Made by a program: the position numbers and the translations under genes. This document shows, piece after piece, positions 12,000 through 23,020 of a stretch of 64,000 nt of DNA (the stretch's first letter is position 1; each line of letters opens with the position of its first letter). Below the pieces are notes generated by a model. It worked only from the letters and a program-made list of their open reading frames with translations, did no database searches and was not told the DNA's origin. The stretch is taken from contig NW_017265192.1 of assembly GCF_001638985.1 (NCBI RefSeq), positions 62,001 through 126,000 on the forward strand. The letters run 5' to 3'. Origin of the DNA: Phycomyces blakesleeanus NRRL 1555(-) (lineage: Eukaryota > Mucoromycota > Mucoromycetes > Mucorales > Phycomycetaceae).

Positions 12000-12187
12000 A
12001 TTTTTTAGATAAAAGTATAGGGAAAGGGAAAGATGTACCTGAAAAAAAACAATAATAATAACAATAGAATGTGCTGGACCAAAAACAATCTGAGAAGTCC
12101 AGTAAATACAAGACTGCTTTCAGTTTTAAGAATTTTAACTTATTGATTACAAGTGCCAGAAAAGAAATACCAGATTGAGACTTGACA
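12000..12187 (+). repeat. LTR-like fragment, family B
   Basis: This is the reverse complement of 44988-45176 over nearly its whole length. Shared marks are AACAATAATAATAACAATAG, ATGTGCTGGACCAAAAAC and a 3' end with AAGTGCCAGAAAAGAAATAC and CTTGACA. The last 55 bases match the end of LTR family A, so A and B share a terminus. Confidence 0.65.
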
Positions 12188-12275
12188 CAACAAGCTGACA
12201 AGAATTCGGGTATGACAAATGCCTGACAAAAAGTATATTTTTCAAGATGTTTTACTGTGATACAGACAGTTGCCT

Positions 12276-12348
12276 TGCCTTCTGCCAGAATTGAACTGGC
12301 GACCTTCTGCTTACTAGGCAGACGCTCTGCCAACTGAGCCAAGAAGGC
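12276..12348 (-). tRNA. tRNA-Thr (AGT)
   Basis: A 73-nt cloverleaf on the minus strand. The acceptor stem GCCTTCT/AGAAGGC pairs perfectly over 7 bp. The D arm has GCTC/GAGC. The anticodon stem TCTGC/GCAGA encloses CTAGTAA, giving anticodon AGT. The T arm contains GTTCAATTC and the discriminator base is A. No intron. It lies between an LTR fragment and a gag fragment, but all stems are intact, so it may be functional. Confidence 0.9.
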
Positions 12349-12547
12349 ACTGCTCTTTCGCTTAAGCATTTGATTTACATGGTTCCACAATTTATTTTTG
12401 ACGAATCCACATATAAAGTGTACCTATCCATCAACATCTTTATGCAAAACGATCCATCCGTCACAAAAAACGCACCTCCCATTGCCAAAAGTAGTGCAGT
12501 CCTTGTCCTTGGTATCCCAGCTGTCAGCAAAAAAAAAATTCAGCTCA

Positions 12548-12792
12548 ATCAGACAACATCACACCATCTGCATTCTCAATCCCAATGGTCAATTTGCAAA
12601 TTGGCAACATGCAGGGATTGCCTACTGAGCTTACCTCATTCCTGACAACATTGCAGGCCCAAATCATGCATGTGCAAAACAGAACTGACCAGTTAGAGCG
12701 ACTTGCAGCAGAGAATGCAAGATGAACCACTGAATTGGATCAAGCTAGAACAACAATTGCTAATCTGCAGCGGCAATTAAGATCCCAGATTA
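12548..12792 (+). pseudogene. Retrotransposon gag N-terminal fragment
   Basis: The frame reads PMVNLQIGNMQGLPTEL and then a leucine-heptad coiled coil (HVQNRTDQLERLAAENAR, a TGA at 12723, then TELDQARTTIANLQRQL). This layout resembles the N-terminus of fungal LTR-retrotransposon Gag proteins. Upstream (12440-12547) another frame may carry the beginning, implying a frameshift. The rest of gag and pol are missing; the second MULE starts about 150 bp further on. Identification rests on composition and resemblance only. Confidence 0.4.
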
Positions 12793-12947
12793 TCTCCTTA
12801 TTTTATCTTATAGAGAGTTTGAATTAGTATTTAATTTAGTCATATGGCTTTCTAACTTTAATGACAGACAGTGGCTTTTGCATCCCACACATGGCATTTT
12901 TTTCAACAAATAATCACTTCCTTTTTTCTTAAAAACAAACTTCAATT

Positions 12948-15130
12948 ATGTCTAACAACAATATAAACAACACTATTTATGATATTTCCACCATTCAACA
13001 AGTCTTGATCAACTCACCTTTGGAAGGAATCAAGATGCTTCCTTTGAATTTGACAATATTAGTAAAAGCTAGTGAATGGGAAAAGTGTCTGGAGCGAATC
13101 AATGTCTTATGCTCAACAAAATGGAATAAAAAGCATAAATATTCTGGAAAAGGTTTAGTTTTTGGAGAGACTAAAAAATGCCACCGTGCTGGCCAATATA
13201 TAACAAACTGTCAATTACGTCTTGCCCAGAAAGATACAAAGGCATACTCTTGTACAGCTGCCTTAAAAATTATACAGCATCTCGACAACCCCAATGTTGT
13301 TACATTTTGCCAAACAAGGGCACATGTAAACCATGTTCCTGGAGACTGGGACGAAGTCAGAACTCTTCCTTTGCCTTCTGAAGCCGTAAAGATTATTGAA
13401 GATCAGTTGAAAAGTGCCAGCAGCTGTAGAAGTACAAGAATTTCAGTTCTTAGACAGATTGATAGTTGGGGAGTTGGTGTTAGAAAGCCTAATTATGAAG
13501 AAATTTACAACAGAATGAGAAAGGTTTGTCAATAAATATAACAGAGCTTTCGTATTAAATTAATATTTATATATCAAATAAATACTTGTATATGAAATAG
13601 ATGACTACTTTGTTATATATGTTTGCTTCTGATGAAAATGCATCTATTTCCATCTGGTTAAATGTAAAGCTAGCAGAACAAAACTATTGCATTTTTGAAA
13701 TCAATCTTTCTGTTTATAATGACAGTAAAAAACAATTTGCCTTTGGATTTCAATCACCAATGCAAGTTTCAATCATGAGAATCTCACAATCTTTTTGTCT
13801 CGATGCCACCCATTCCATTTCGTCCAGAAGCGACGAAGTATTATATACTTTGGTCACTTGCCATCCTCAAACAGAAAAGGGATTCACTGTTGCATACATG
13901 GTAACAAACAACCAGACAGCCATACCCATCAAAATTTGGCTTGACTACCTGTGCATCAAGAGCAGCTTCGTACCAATGAATATCACTATTGACTGTAGCA
14001 TTATGGAGGTTAATGCAATCAAAGAAGCATTACCTCATGCTACAATTCACTACTGTGATTTTCATGTTTTTCGCGCTTGGCAGCACAACCTTGACAGCAA
14101 GATTAAACTTAATGCCTCTTATACATCAGAACAACTTGGGAATTATAAGACTGCACTAAAGAACTACCTGAGACACATTCTCATTGAGTCCAATGAAGAC
14201 GTGTTCCTAAGAGCAATTGAAGATTTTAAACTGATGGTTCAGGATCAATCTCAGTTTTTGAAATATTTTGAGAAGAAATGGACCGAGAACAAAGAATTGT
14301 TGCAAAGATGGGGGTGCCCGTACGTTAGCCAACAACATCAGAGATATGTGACAAACAACTATGTAGAATCATGGCACAATCAACTCAAGACAATCTACTT
14401 TGGTCGTGCATGCATCAGAAGATTGGATCGACTGATTTTTATCTTGACAAATGATGTGGAGTTCTATTTTGAACAAGAGGTTGAGCGTATTCACTTCAAC
14501 AATGGTAAGATAGGTCCCATTGATAATGAGTTAGCAAGAAATTCTTTTGTTGCTTCAAAAATCCAAAATGACATGCTCCCTTCCATGATTCTCAACCCTT
14601 TGGGTGAGACTGGTAACAGCATGGATGATTATAATGGTGAGTGGCAAATAAGATCTTTTGTAACAGAAGATAAGTGGTATACCATCAATATATCAAATGA
14701 CTTGATACAAAGCTGCACCTGCCCAAACTTTCTGACCCACCAGATCCCATGCAAGCATTCACATTTGTTGAAGCATTACTGTGGGGCAAAATTCAGCTTC
14801 ATCGAGTAACAGGAGATAGCAGGAGTGGTATTGAACCAACAAGACGCTGTAAATGCAAACAAGAACGAAGTTGAGGAAGAAGTAGAAGAGGAATTAGAGA
14901 GTGGAGGTACTGCTGAAGATAGAGGTGTATATGTCTTTGACAAAATTGCAGCTTATTCTGCAATGATGCATCACGGCTTTGTAGATTTTCAAACTTTGAA
15001 GACAATTCCTGGCTTAGATCAAACAAAGGCAGATCTTATAAAAAGAGCACTCGCAGATACTTTGAGGTTGATGGATGAATATAGAAGTAAGAACCCTTCA
15101 TATTTTAGAAACATGAATACTCAGAGATAA
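12948..15130 (+). pseudogene. MULE transposase with SWIM zinc finger, nearly complete (MULE-2)
   Basis: Exon 1 is 12948-13523 and exon 2 starts at 13601. The 77-bp intron begins GTTTGT and ends AAATAG, and its removal keeps the frame. The N-terminal half has a FAR1-like Cys/His pattern. The catalytic domain shows Asp in FCLDATHSI, Asp in MNITIDCSIMEVNAIKEALP, the MULE signature CDFHVFRAWQ, and a Glu candidate in NNYVESWHNQLK. A SWIM motif (CTCPNFLTHQIPCKHSH) follows near residue 575. TAA at 14807-14809 ends the frame after KFSFIE. The same frame then stays open for 100 more codons to 15130, with an acidic run and a helix-hairpin-helix-like TIPGLDQTKADLIKRAL. The TAA is either a mutation or the true end. 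This is the best preserved MULE in the window. Confidence 0.8.
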
Positions 15131-15243
15131 TAATAATAATAATAAATATATATCATTAAAAGATCTTAAAAGTATAAGAAAAAATATTTCTGATTGATAT
15201 AAACAAATACAATTCTAATTGAATTTACCAAAAGTAAAACCTG

Positions 15244-16920
15244 TCACTACCTCAACGGATTTTCAAAATTCAAACTCTCTGTAGGATAAAATAAGGAGAT
15301 ACCAAAGTTGTCAAAGCCAAATCTGGACAGGTTTTGAGAGTAGCATCTTTTACACAGAAAATTTGATGTCAAATGCTTCAAGCCAACAAGTTCAGTATGT
15401 TGGGCATTATTGGCTGTGATAAAGAGCAAGGAAGCACATACAGTGATAGTCTCGTCATATGTTGATGAGTACATATCAACACCGTTTTCTAGTGCCTTTA
15501 GATCTGTGGCTTGAATGGGCATCAGATGGGTCAACTTGAATCTGGCTTGCTGAGAAACGGCTGTGACAAAGAAATTGTTCTTGCGTCTGTTTCTCATGCT
15601 GTATGATATTGCAGGGAAGTTGACTAGCATATTGCTGTACATTCCATGCGTTTTTGTAAGGTTTCCAGAAATATCATCAGAAAAGATGGCAAGTGGAGTG
15701 ATAAATGATCTTCTGAAATTGAATGAACTGGTTGGCACGGTTGAATATTGGCTTTTTCATAGAATGACTATTAAACAACAGCCCATGGTGCATTGGATTC
15801 AAGGATGTCTCACCAGAAGAAGACCAGTTCTTGGGATAACTATAGAATATTGAAGAGAGCCAAGCAGAAACCAGATACTTGATTCCGTATGTGACAGAAG
15901 AGCTTTGTACTTTATGTAAAGCATAGCCTTCACTGTCAGAGCCTTGTTCAATAAGATATCCATCAAAGAGAGCAAGCATGTCTTTCATATAGAACCTTTC
16001 AATTAGAATAGATTGCCTACTATATAACACGGTAACATCTCTAATCCAAAAGTCTTTGCCAATTGTTTGATCAAAAGGATGTTGAAACAAAGGATTTTTT
16101 TTTCATTTTTCTTCTTGCTGGACAGAAAGACACTGATTTTTGGTGTAGTCTAGAAGGGCTGAAAGATAAGAGGCCTTTTGGGTGTTTGCTAAGAGAACAC
16201 GCAAGTGATTCAAAGGTAAGTTGAAATGACAGTCTATGGTTTTCACTTGACCAGTGATTCCTGAACCCAAATTCGAAGTAGCTTTGATAGTTACTTTTTT
16301 GATAGTAGTAGGGAACAGAGGGACCTTGTTGAACTTATTATGCTAATAATTCAACAAAGTTCTGACTTTTGGCAGCTTGAAATCTACTTTGGTCTTGTCT
16401 GCTCTTTTCTTCAACTCAAACAACAAATTGATGGTATACATGACCTTTGTAAGCATTGACACTGAGATCATGCTGTCATTGCCATCAACAAATGCTTGCA
16501 AAACTAAGATCTGAAGATTTTAAAAAGGGAAAAAGGTGGGCATGCTTCGATTCCATTCACCTGAAGCAGCAGAACAATCCAAAAGGGATTGGCAATCTTC
16601 AAAAGCCAGGGTAGAGATATCTGATTCCTTGTTACTGTTAATTTTCAATGATGTCATGTTGAATATTCTTTCTCTAAGAGAAGAGATATTTTCTCCCATG
16701 GCTTCTTCTTGTTCTTCTTCAATCATAATCAAAATATCAGCTGGAAACAATGCTTCTTGATTATATTTGACAACATTAAATTCTCTCTCAGAATTAGGAA
16801 TGCTTCTAACATTAAGGCTGGGTGCGTTTTCAGTCAAAGAATCCGAAGAGATTGCTATGTCATGTGTCTGAATGTGTTGCTGAAGGTTATATGATGTGCT
16901 GCACTCTTGCTAGCACAAAT
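15244..16920 (-). pseudogene. Zinc-finger protein with DDISGN motif, transposon-associated
   Basis: Read from 16920 downwards, the gene starts with a C2H2 finger (ECSTSYNLQQHIQTHD, with one TAG just before it) and an acidic linker. A helical region follows (LTKVMYTINLLFELKK, RVLLANTQKASYL), then IGKDFWIRDVTVLYSRQ. The C-terminal block has LAIFSDDISGNLTKTHGMY, FVTAVSQQARFKL and NFLCKRCYSQ. I recall a widespread fungal family of transposon-linked proteins with an F-x-DDTSGN-x-x-K signature and a following Cys pair, and this fits. I cannot name the superfamily safely. Stops at 15244, 16342 and elsewhere, plus a frame change near 15680, break it. Its 3' end lies about 110 bp from that of MULE-2 on the other strand. 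Confidence 0.5.
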
Positions 16921-16924
16921 GACT

Positions 16925-18990
16925 TGTGAGCTTAATTTTACTCAAATTTTACTGTATTTCAGTTGTTTTTTTCCCATTATAAAGTAAGATTACTTAAATG
17001 AAAAGAAGTAAAGAAAGGTGACTGACAATAATGAAACTAATGCAAAATTAAATAACCTTCTGAGTCTTAAATTTCACTTATTATTATTTTTCTCTATTTT
17101 CTTTTTTATTAGTTAATTTTTTCTCTTCTTTATTTTTACTTATTGAACAGAATTTGTAATGGCCAATAATTAATACTTTACTCTTATATAGAATGCTCAA
17201 ATCATGTTTGTAATCAGTTTAGATAAGTGAATGAAACTGTGTATTACTTTTTCTACATATTGACTAATCCAAAGCTTTTTAATCAAGTAGTTGCCAATGT
17301 GAGGTAAGCTTTACAAGAAGAAACAAACTGCTTCAAGTTAAAATACTGCATACTAACACATAGTTTACATTTTAGATAAGTAAAGTCATACCAAACAGCA
17401 TAGCTTTCTACCTATAGTAAAGATATTTTATTATTTAATTATAAGTGTAAATACAGCTCCTAACTCTTGTTATTTTTCTATGTTAGCTATGAATATCTCT
17501 ATTTGTATTTTTATGAATAGCCTGCTAGTATCTTTGTCTCTTCACATTATAATCTTCTTTTCTATATATCATGTCAGTGAGTCTCAATGAAATCTATGTA
17601 GCTTCAGTAGTCACGTAAATTCTGGGTTTCCATCAAGCAAAGGCCAAGTAAAATCTAAGTATCAGTCCAATGGTAGTCTAGTAGCAGTGACCTAGTAGTA
17701 GTGGCCTTGTCTAGCTTGATTCCCACCCTAGTAAAAGTAGAATCCCCCCAATTTTTTTTCTGAATAAAATTGCTGCATTTCAAAACCCATTTTTCACAAA
17801 TTTGTTTTAAAAATTGGAATTCAAAACACACTCTGTAGCAAAATTACTGTATTCTGTATAAGGCAATTATATTGCTTCCAGCAAATGCTGACAAAACAGT
17901 GCTTAAAATCTGTTCAAATGTGGATCCTGATTTCTTTTGGTGTGATCTTCTTTACATTTTCTCTTTTATCATTTGCTAGATATCTCATTTCAACATCTAC
18001 CCATCGTTTCTCACTTTATTATCTTCATTTTACCATACTTTTGTTTACCATATTTCTAGTCTTACTCTTTCAACAATGACTTATTCTATTATTTTATTTT
18101 CTTCTTCTTTCAAAAAAACTGTCCTTCTTTAAAATATTTTTGTTATAAGATTGTCTATAAAAGCAATTAGTTTTTTCTAAGTAATAAAAATTATCCATAT
18201 CTGTGATCTAATTTGTCTTGAAAGACTTAAGTTGATAATATAAACAGATGATTAATACCAGTATACAGATCTGAGGTCCCCACATGTTGCAAGCTATTCA
18301 ATTTTTTTCATATAAGAGAGAGAAAAAAAAGTGAGTAATACTCACAATTGTTTTTTTTTCTATGTAAATTGCAAGAATTACTCACAGTAATCCGAGGTTT
18401 GGGTCTAAAATCAAGAAGACATTTAAATGGACCAATAAACTACGTAGAATAGGGACTTAATAGGAATTAGTAGCACAATAATTTTCTTTTGGAGAAAAAA
18501 GTAGTATTCATGTACTAAATTGGCTTTAATAAAAAACACAAAAGACATATAGAGATGATTTAAAAGAAATAATTGATAGTAAAGATGTGTTGAAACCTTG
18601 ATATTTATACAATCAATATCTGCCAATAATATATATTGTCTTTATAGACATGATGGGTAGTTAATTATAAAACATAGAAGCTGTGGCAGATGTGTGTATA
18701 AAAAAGAAAAGTCTAAAGATGGCTACAATATACTTGTCTTTTAGATATATAATACTTATTTTTGGAAGTGTGGTGCAATGACTTTCACAAAGGAAAGTTA
18801 ACAAATGGTGACTGGAATGCCAAGGCTTTAACTATCTGACAGCTCACGTCTTGATCTGATTACATTTCCACTACATTGATTAATATATTTGAATATAGCA
18901 TTGAGCTATAATTTAATATCAAAAAGTATAAATACAAGACAATTTCTTTTTTTCTTTATATCCTTACTATTTATAATAAAACACCCTAGA
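16925..18990. other. Gene-free AT-rich region
   Basis: About 2 kb with no coding sequence I can support. It contains a 15-bp palindrome (GTGAGTAATACTCAC, 18331-18345) and scattered poly(T)/poly(A) tracts. Nothing here matches the other repeats of the window by eye. Confidence 0.5.
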
Positions 18991-19727
18991 CATTTTCATC
19001 ATGAACTACACAGAAGCCAGCTTCTCTATTTAAACCAATGTACTTAACAATGAATATTATCAGTGCAACATGGAAAACCAGCTGCTCCACCACAAGAACA
19101 CAGCTCATGCATACCTACCAGAGCAGAAAGAGTGAATGGTAAGTTGAATAAAGTACCACTTCTTCATGATTAAATATATCATTATTTTTTCATTTATCTA
19201 ATGTAATATATAAAAATTAGAATTGATGTGTTGAAACAAAAAAAATTGCTGATGGCATAATTGTCTCTGATGAAAAACTTGCCTTCTTTCTCACTGATTT
19301 TGTTATGGTTCATGGCCACAAGTTCAAAAGAAATGATGATGACACTCCTGTTCCTCTTGGAAGAAAATCAATTCAGGCTTACATTAAGATAATAACAGAT
19401 ATTTATTACAAGCAAGTAGCTTTGGACTTGAACAAGAACCCCCATTTTAGAGGACCAATTGTAAGACAGTTTCTAGACACAAACACGAAGAAGGAAACAA
19501 AGCACAAGAGAGTCAAGTATGAAGACAGAAAAAAAACACACTCAATGATGGATATACAAAAAATGAACTTCTTCTTCTCAGTCAGTACTTCCTCGAGCAA
19601 AATAGTACAGTGAGAGTTAGAAATCGTCTTTGTTTTCTAATGAGTCATGCAATGTTTTTCAGAAGTGAAACTGCCCTTGGTACTCAATATCCCGACCTTT
19701 TCAAAATGGAACTAAAAGATCAAGGTA

Positions 19728-21068
19728 CACTGACCTTGAATAAGTTTACGTATATTACCAAAAAGAAAATTTTGAGAAAAAGTACCCATTGTTGTTTTTA
19801 TTTATTTTTTCATTCTTCTTCTCAATCAAATCTTTTCATGTCTCCTAAAATTATTAAACAATCTCGTAAAAAGAGTCCCAAACTTTCAGGTTACATGAAA
19901 GGCAAGATTGTGGATACTTATGACTTTGGAATTTCTATGACTAAGATTGTGTGCAAGTATGAGCTACCCTACACAACAGTGATAGCAACCATTGAGAGAG
20001 TGAAGAAAACGGGTACTGCCCTTACCAAAAAAACGTGAAAGGAGACCTGTTCTCTTGAATGATTGTAATTTGAAAGCTCTGGGAAATATTACACATAATG
20101 AAACAACTGCAACATTAGATATGATTACAGCTGAAATTCAGAAATCCTGAGGTGTACCCATCAAGAAAGATGCTGTTCATAATTCCTTAAAAAAGATTGG
20201 TTTATGCTCTTGTCTTGCTGCAAAGAAGTCTTTGCTAAAGGAAAGGCACATAAAAAACAGGTTAAAGTTTGCGAGAGATGCTCGTTGTCACAATCAACAG
20301 TGGAATTAGATAATCTGGAGTGATTAGTCCAGATTTATGGTCTATTCAAGGGCAGGAAATGTGCGTGTTTGGTGCACTCCAGCACAGATATATAGAAGAG
20401 GCTATGTACGTCCAAGAGTACAAGGCAGAGGAGGCTCTGTGGTGGTCTGGAGTGCATTTGGGCTGGTGGAGTGGGAAAACTTGTAATTGTTGATGGCATG
20501 CTAAATCAGACGAAGCACATAAGACTCTTACAACTTCATTTTATGCCCTGGTTTTGACATCTTAAGCGAAGGAAAGATGGCGAGTTCATTTTCCAAGAAG
20601 ATAATGCACCCTGCCATAAAGATATTTTAGCAAAAGAATATAAAGAAGACGTGAATCTGCCAGTGATGACATGGCCAGCAAACAGTTCTGATCTGAGTTC
20701 AATAGAAAACATTTGGGCATACTTGGAATGCCAGCTGAGAGCTAGAAGGATAACGCCAATGAATTCACACTTGTTGGCCAGAGCTCTTCAAGAATAATGA
20801 AAAAAAATACCAAAGAAAGTAGTGAAAGCACATTGCATATCAATGCTAAATTGAATCAAAGAACTTAGAAAAAATAATGGATTCCATACCCACTATTATA
20901 CTTTCTAATAAATTACATATACCTATTTACATAGCTAATATATATTACTCATAATTATTTCAGAGCTCTAGCTATATGTTAAAATGATAAAAAACTGTAA
21001 AGAAGTTGCATATTTTTGTTGGAAAAATCAGGATTTTAAAAAATAGTTAAATTAAATATGGGTCAGTG
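19728..21068 (+). mobile_element. Tc1/mariner element nested in Crypton-B
   Basis: Both ends show CACTGACC as inverted repeats, and each end is flanked by TA, the target duplicated by this superfamily (19726-19727 and 21069-21070). Removing 1,341 bp plus one TA restores the Crypton reading DQGISPCVTLVATI, which aligns with DNQGATQCIALVAT of the other Crypton. Element limits are therefore precise. Confidence 0.85.
19838..20908 (+). pseudogene. Tc1/mariner transposase, inactivated
   Basis: From ATG 19838 the N-terminus has the paired helix-turn-helix DNA-binding region (GYMKGKIVDTYDFGISMTKI, then KYELPYTTVIATIERVKKTG). The catalytic core follows in other frames and with stops: a WSD box near 20320 (with TAG directly after), VVWSAFGLVEWE, FIFQEDNAPCH and WPANSSDLSSIENIWAYLE. 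The spacing fits a DD34E-type catalytic triad. At least six stops and a frame change near 20030 are present, so it can no longer move by itself. Confidence 0.8.
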
Positions 21069-23020
21069 TATTTCTCCATGTGTTACATTAGTAGCTACAA
21101 TTACATATAGAAAAACCAACAAGGATAGAAAAATCCAATACAGATCTGCTCTTTGCCATGCCAATGAAGAATTATGTCCTGTTGATGCACTAGCTCAACA
21201 TTTTTTTCCGAATTTCACCATGAAAACAAATCGTTTGTTGATTTTTCTATACGCAAAACATGGTACAACAGCTACTTGTTTCCCGGCCATAACGAAAGCA
21301 AACCAATGAGTTACGATGAGCAATCAAAAGCATACAAGTTGGCATTTGAAGTAGTTGGGATCAGTTTATCTAAGGTTATCCATATCAATTGAAAGAGTGC
21401 TATCAACATTGTATCCAATCAAGACGTCTCCAGTGATCAACAGAGACAAGTCGGTAGATGGGGATAGGACCAAATGGTGGGATATTATCTTTCTGGTCTT
21501 CCTGTTGATGCAATCAAAATTCTAGCCAGGTTTTCTATTCACAGAGGAGACTATTTCCTTGACCGTGCTACCATCATTCCCCCAATCGAGTTGCAACAAA
21601 TTATATTCCCAAGCATTGAATCATAGAAAGCTAAATTTCATAAGAAAAAAGTTGAAGATGACATTGCTGGTCTCAATTTTTTGGATCTTTCGGCCTATTT
21701 AAAAATCGTTTTTCTTCAGGTAAGAAAATAGCAATAGTGCTTAGATAAATGATTCTCTTTAATAATTTATAAAAATAGGACTCTGTGGTTTTGCAAAAGA
21801 AGTACCCAAATCATTACTTGTAAATAAGTGAAATATTTTCAGCAAGCCTATACCAAGAGTTTGAAGCACAATTTTCTGGTGCCATTGGTGAATCAACCAA
21901 GAAGTTTCAAGTGAGCAACCATATTCAAGTTGTTGCACTAGAGATAGCTGCTGCTATGTGAGTCGGATTTGATGCAATGATCATCTCCTTCAATACAATG
22001 CAAGCCCAAAACCATTTTGAATTTGCAAATGCCAGAAGTGTAGGCCTAGAGACTAGAAATGTACTAGTTGAAACCTTTTTACAGGCTTCGTTTCATCTAT
22101 GCAATTATCCTTCTCAAATCTGATAATGCCTTGGAAATGTTTTACAGACACAATCTCCCTCGTCCTCTGGCTACACTGCTCCTTCTGTTCTCTCTGTTAC
22201 TTCTGCTTCCCTTGGTTCCTCAGTCCTGTCTGTCCCGTCTGCTCCCTTAAGCTCTACCCGAGTTACATATTCAAACAACAATGAATAGGTACCATCATAT
22301 TATAAAATGAGCCGAAAAATTCTAACTGTAACAAATATGTGGCGCAAATAATCTGTTGGAATATCTGGGAGCCCATAAATTAGGTTTCTTGAACAGAACT
22401 TCAGGGCAAAGTGGAGAATCCACAGTGATAACAGAATAGAATCACAATTCTTTAGCAGAAGAGCTCATATATACAATGAGATGGAATGGCTTGCTAGAGA
22501 AAGACATTTGACAGAATAAGTTGCCCTGCTTGTTGAGAATAAGTGCCATGATTTAAAGATATCTTTAAATGAACTTGCAAAAAGAATTGCTGATAGTAGC
22601 ATTACTTTCTAAAAAAACATCCAACACATACATACATACATATATATTTAATACTTTCCATCTAATTTAGTCTTTTTTTTATAATTTTATACAATTCTTC
22701 AATAAATGTTTTCTCTTATGCTTTTAAAGTTAATATAATATGATCATTATATCTTTGTATTTAATATTATTATTTCATAATATCTTTTACACAATTCTCC
22801 TTAACAATCTTTATCAAAAATAATAATGTATTTTGTCAGTTTCAAGCTTTCTTAATACACTTCAAAAAGTTGAATTCTGCTCAAAAAAGCTTAGTAAAAC
22901 TGTTACACAAAAAGATCTGATTTTCAATTTTTTTAAAAAGAAAGTATTCTACCCTGTGTCTTTCTCCAATTACAAATTGAAGAGACGCTGTCTAAGACCA
23001 TGCTTGTGCCCAAACAATAC

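Larger units (their letters stand above)
19002..22615 (+). pseudogene. Crypton tyrosine recombinase, decayed copy (Crypton-B), split by Tc1/mariner
   Basis: This is a relative of the better preserved Crypton at 56.4-58.7 kb. An ATG at 19002 opens an exon that ends AYLPEQKE, a TGA where the other copy has Trp, and a GTAAGT donor. The next exon carries DEKLAFFLTDFV, KFKRNDDDTPVPLGRKS and RLCFLMSHAMFFRSETALG with the box-I Arg. A 1,341-bp Tc1/mariner element sits after KMELKDQG. Beyond it the gene continues with CVTLVATITYRKTN. The H-x-x-R box reads VIHIN, TGA, KSAI, so the catalytic Arg codon is a stop (21390-21392). The Tyr box reads MVGYYLSGLP. After an intron near 21720-21778, a Ser-rich part and a degenerate GCR1_C-like end (TVTNMWRK) follow, to about 22610. 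Many stops: inactive. Confidence 0.75.

Noticed and set aside
11998..12390. 130-codon minus-strand frame with LAQLAERLPSKQKVASSILA
   Set aside because: The conserved-looking part is a translation of tRNA-Thr read through; it is not a protein gene.
18331..18345. 15-bp palindrome GTGAGTAATACTCAC as a protein-binding operator
   Set aside because: Single, isolated, in a gene-free region; chance occurrence cannot be excluded.
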